Source: DASZCR01 sp035942915
GTDB taxonomy: Bacteria; Acidobacteriota; Blastocatellia; Pyrinomonadales; Pyrinomonadaceae
DNA length: 7,367 bases
Assembly (NCBI GenBank): GCA_035942915.1
Contig: DASZCR010000284.1
Span: 1 to 7,367, forward strand
Reading direction: 5' to 3'
Positions 5,403 through 7,367 of this stretch are shown here, piece by piece (position 1 is the stretch's first letter; every line of letters begins with the position of its first letter). Made by a program: the position numbers and the translations under genes. The notes beneath the pieces are model-generated. The model searched no databases and was not told the DNA's origin. It saw nothing but the letters and a program-made list of their open reading frames with translations.

Positions 5403-7136
5403 ATGCGAAGATTCAAACTCTTCAGCTTTATACTGATAGGTCTGCTTACACTACAGCCCGCCGCCTTCGTCTGCGCGCAGCAAACGGCAGCGGGCGGCGC
5501 TGCGAACGCGAACGCGCCAAAGGCTGCGCCCGCTTTAAAACCCATCGTCCCGTCGTCGGCCGTGCGCAAGGCGGCCGAGCGCATCACCGAAAAGCAGTTG
5601 AAAGAGTATCTCTACTACATCGCGTCGGACGCGATGGAAGGGCGCGACACGCCCTCGCGCGGGCTTGACGAGACGGCGCGTTTCATCGCCGAGCATCTCA
5701 CCAAAGCCAAGCTCAAACCGGCCGGTGACGAAGGCACTTACTTCCAGCGCATCTCTCTGCGCAGCACGCGCGTTGACCCGAACAAGACGACCGCGCGGAT
5801 GGGCGAACAGGAGTTTCGTCTCGGCACAGACTTCCTTCCGGGCGGCCGACGCGGCGGCGAGGCCAGCGGCGCGCTCGTCTACGTCGGTCACGGTTGGATT
5901 GTCCGCTCGAAGAACATCGACTCCTATCGCGGCCTCGACGTGCGCGACAAACTGGTCGTCATCTCCGGCAACGGCATGGCTCTGCCCGCCGGGCTTACGA
6001 GAGAAGAGATTAATGCGCTGCCTGCGGGCGATTGGGAGAGTCCCATCAGTTACGCGCAGAAGAACGGCGCGGCCGGACTGTTGCTGATTCCGCAGAGGTT
6101 CGAGCGCGCGTGGCGCGCAGGCCGCCGTGCCATCGCCAACTCGGCCTACTCCGTCGAGAAACTCGAAGACGAGACGGCGCGCGCTTTGAATCAGACGGGC
6201 AGTATGCTCCCCGCCATCATCCCCTCGGCCGAGATGGTCGAGGCGTTGTTTGCGGGCGAGCAGACAACCGGCGCAGACATCATGCGAACGACTCTCGCAG
6301 GCAACCCCGTGCAGGGCTTCGCGCTGCGCGAAGACAAGCGCCTCAGTTTCAGCGTCTCGCTCAATTCTTCGACCGCGACGACACAGAACGTCGTCGCCGT
6401 GCTTGAAGGCTCCGACCCGGTTCTCAAGAACGAGTACGTCGCGCTCGGCGCGCACTACGACCACGTCGGCGTCGGCGTCGAGGTTGACGGCGACCGCATC
6501 TACAACGGCGCGGACGACGACGGCTCAGGCACGACCGCGCTGCTCGCGATGGCCGAAGCCCTGGCGCGCGGCACGCGCCCGAAGCGTTCCGTCCTCTTCG
6601 TCTGGCATTGCGGCGAGGAGAAGGGGCTGTGGGGCTCCGATTATTTCACGAACTACCCGACCGTCCCGCTCGAACAGGTCGTCGCGCAAATCAACATAGA
6701 CATGATTGGCCGGAGCAAAAAACCCGGCGACACGAATCCGCGCAACCGTATGCTGACCGGCCCCAACGAGATTTACGTCGTCGGCTCGCGCGTCCTCAGC
6801 ACGGAACTCGGCGACCTCAACGAACGACTCAATCGCGGCTATCTCAATCTCGACTTCAACTACCACTACGACCGCCCGAACGACCCGGAAGCGTTGTGGA
6901 CGCGCAGCGACCACTTCAACTACGCGCGCAAGGGCGTGCCCATCGTCTTCTTCTTCAACGGCGTCCACGAGGACTACCACCGCCCCTCGGACACCCCCGA
7001 CAAGATTGACTACCAGAAACTGCTCAACGTCACGCGCACCATCTTCGTCCTCGCGACGGAGGTCGCCAACGCGCCCAAACGTCCCTTCGTCGATAAGCAA
7101 TTGCCCCCCGGCATGAGCACACGAGACAACAGGTAG
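5403..7136 (+). CDS. Secreted M28 family zinc metallopeptidase with PA-like insert
   Basis: This is a 577-residue exported aminopeptidase-type enzyme that should remove N-terminal residues from peptides using two zinc ions. Residues 1-25 are a signal peptide (Arg-Arg-Phe-Lys, hydrophobic core, cleavage after VCA); the Cys at 24 lacks a good lipobox. An Ala-rich linker follows to about 50. Residues 60-120 have the family's entry segment (SDAMEGRDTPSRG). About 155-280 resembles a protease-associated (PA) domain, with the strands LVYVGHG, DKLVVISG and AAGLLLIP. The catalytic domain from about 327 holds all expected residues: H351 (GAHYDH), bridging D372 (GADDDGSG), general base E405 and ligand E406 (CGEEKG), D433 (NIDMIGR) and H526 (DYHRPSDTPD). 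Nothing suggests inactivation. It has its own promoter with a LacI-like palindrome. No terminator is visible between its stop and the tRNA-Lys promoter. Exact substrate preference is open. Confidence 0.95.
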   Translation: MRRFKLFSFILIGLLTLQPAAFVCAQQTAAGGAANANAPKAAPALKPIVPSSAVRKAAERITEKQLKEYLYYIASDAMEGRDTPSRGLDETARFIAEHLTKAKLKPAGDEGTYFQRISLRSTRVDPNKTTARMGEQEFRLGTDFLPGGRRGGEASGALVYVGHGWIVRSKNIDSYRGLDVRDKLVVISGNGMALPAGLTREEINALPAGDWESPISYAQKNGAAGLLLIPQRFERAWRAGRRAIANSAYSVEKLEDETARALNQTGSMLPAIIPSAEMVEALFAGEQTTGADIMRTTLAGNPVQGFALREDKRLSFSVSLNSSTATTQNVVAVLEGSDPVLKNEYVALGAHYDHVGVGVEVDGDRIYNGADDDGSGTTALLAMAEALARGTRPKRSVLFVWHCGEEKGLWGSDYFTNYPTVPLEQVVAQINIDMIGRSKKPGDTNPRNRMLTGPNEIYVVGSRVLSTELGDLNERLNRGYLNLDFNYHYDRPNDPEALWTRSDHFNYARKGVPIVFFFNGVHEDYHRPSDTPDKIDYQKLLNVTRTIFVLATEVANAPKRPFVDKQLPPGMSTRDNR

Positions 7137-7184
7137 CGCCGACGCACTACATTCTTGCAAGGAGGCCGCTTCCAGCGCCGTTTC

Positions 7185-7212
7185 TTGACACGACGAAACT
7201 GGAACGTATAAT
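7185..7212 (+). promoter_or_regulatory. Consensus sigma-70 promoter of tRNA-Lys
   Basis: TTGACA (7185-7190) and TATAAT (7207-7212) are both perfect consensus boxes, 16 bases apart. Transcription would begin near 7219, about ten bases before the mature tRNA. This is the strongest promoter in the window, as expected for a stable RNA gene. Confidence 0.88.
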
Positions 7213-7228
7213 TCTTCCTGCTTCTCAC

Positions 7229-7301
<73 letters not shown>

Positions 7302-7320
7302 TATTTAGAATGAATAACTT

Positions 7321-7353
7321 ACGGGCATCCCGCGGGATGCCCGTCTTTTTTTT
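7321..7353 (+). terminator. Intrinsic terminator after tRNA-Lys
   Basis: ACGGGCATCC and GGATGCCCGT form a perfect 10-bp stem around a CGCG loop (7321-7344; the whole is a perfect 24-bp palindrome), followed by C and eight T (7346-7353). It ends the tRNA-Lys transcript and probably also read-through from the peptidase gene. Confidence 0.92.
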
Positions 7354-7367
7354 GTGTGCCTATAGTG

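Noticed and set aside
5535..6464. Minus-strand open frame opposite the M28 peptidase
   Set aside because: It overlaps fully with the conserved PA and M28 domains, has no domain of its own and no promoter or ribosome site.

Overview
The window is GC-rich bacterial chromosomal DNA with five intact protein genes, two tRNA genes and readable promoters and terminators between them. I see no plasmid, phage, transposon or CRISPR signature. Two large secreted enzymes (a TolB-like propeller fused to an amidohydrolase, and a PA-domain M28 peptidase), a soil-type gene mix and tRNA genes without an encoded CCA would fit an Acidobacteriota-like organism, perhaps Blastocatellia. That placement rests on general resemblance only and is tentative.

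Left part, minus strand (about 4450 down to 94): a likely operon begins at a promoter near 4420-4449. It reads a small metal-binding cupin (3999-4361), a GNAT acetyltransferase (3479-3961), and a 1094-residue exported protein (94-3378) with a WD40-like propeller followed by a metal-dependent amidohydrolase domain. Sixteen bases past the last stop codon lies a perfect 78-bp palindrome that begins at base 1. It may be a terminator-like hairpin or an assembly fold-back at a contig end.

Right part, plus strand (about 4494 to 7353): tRNA-Arg(CCG) comes first, then a well-matched sigma-54 promoter in front of a single-domain hemerythrin protein (4756-5202), which is closed by a strong intrinsic terminator. 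Next is a sigma-70-type promoter whose -35 region overlaps a palindrome resembling a LacI/PurR-family operator. It drives a secreted M28 metallopeptidase (5403-7136) with a complete two-zinc site. Finally, tRNA-Lys(CTT) sits behind a perfect-consensus TTGACA/TATAAT promoter and ends at a strong terminator at 7321-7353.

How the genes relate: the two secreted enzymes suggest peptide or small-amide scavenging outside the cytoplasm. The hemerythrin is probably an O2/NO/iron-responsive protein under separate, activator-dependent control. The cupin and the GNAT are cytoplasmic with unknown substrates. I found no convincing new multi-gene system. The points most worth a second look are the 78-bp palindrome, the sigma-54 promoter, the LacI-like operator and the altered metal-ligand set of the amidohydrolase.
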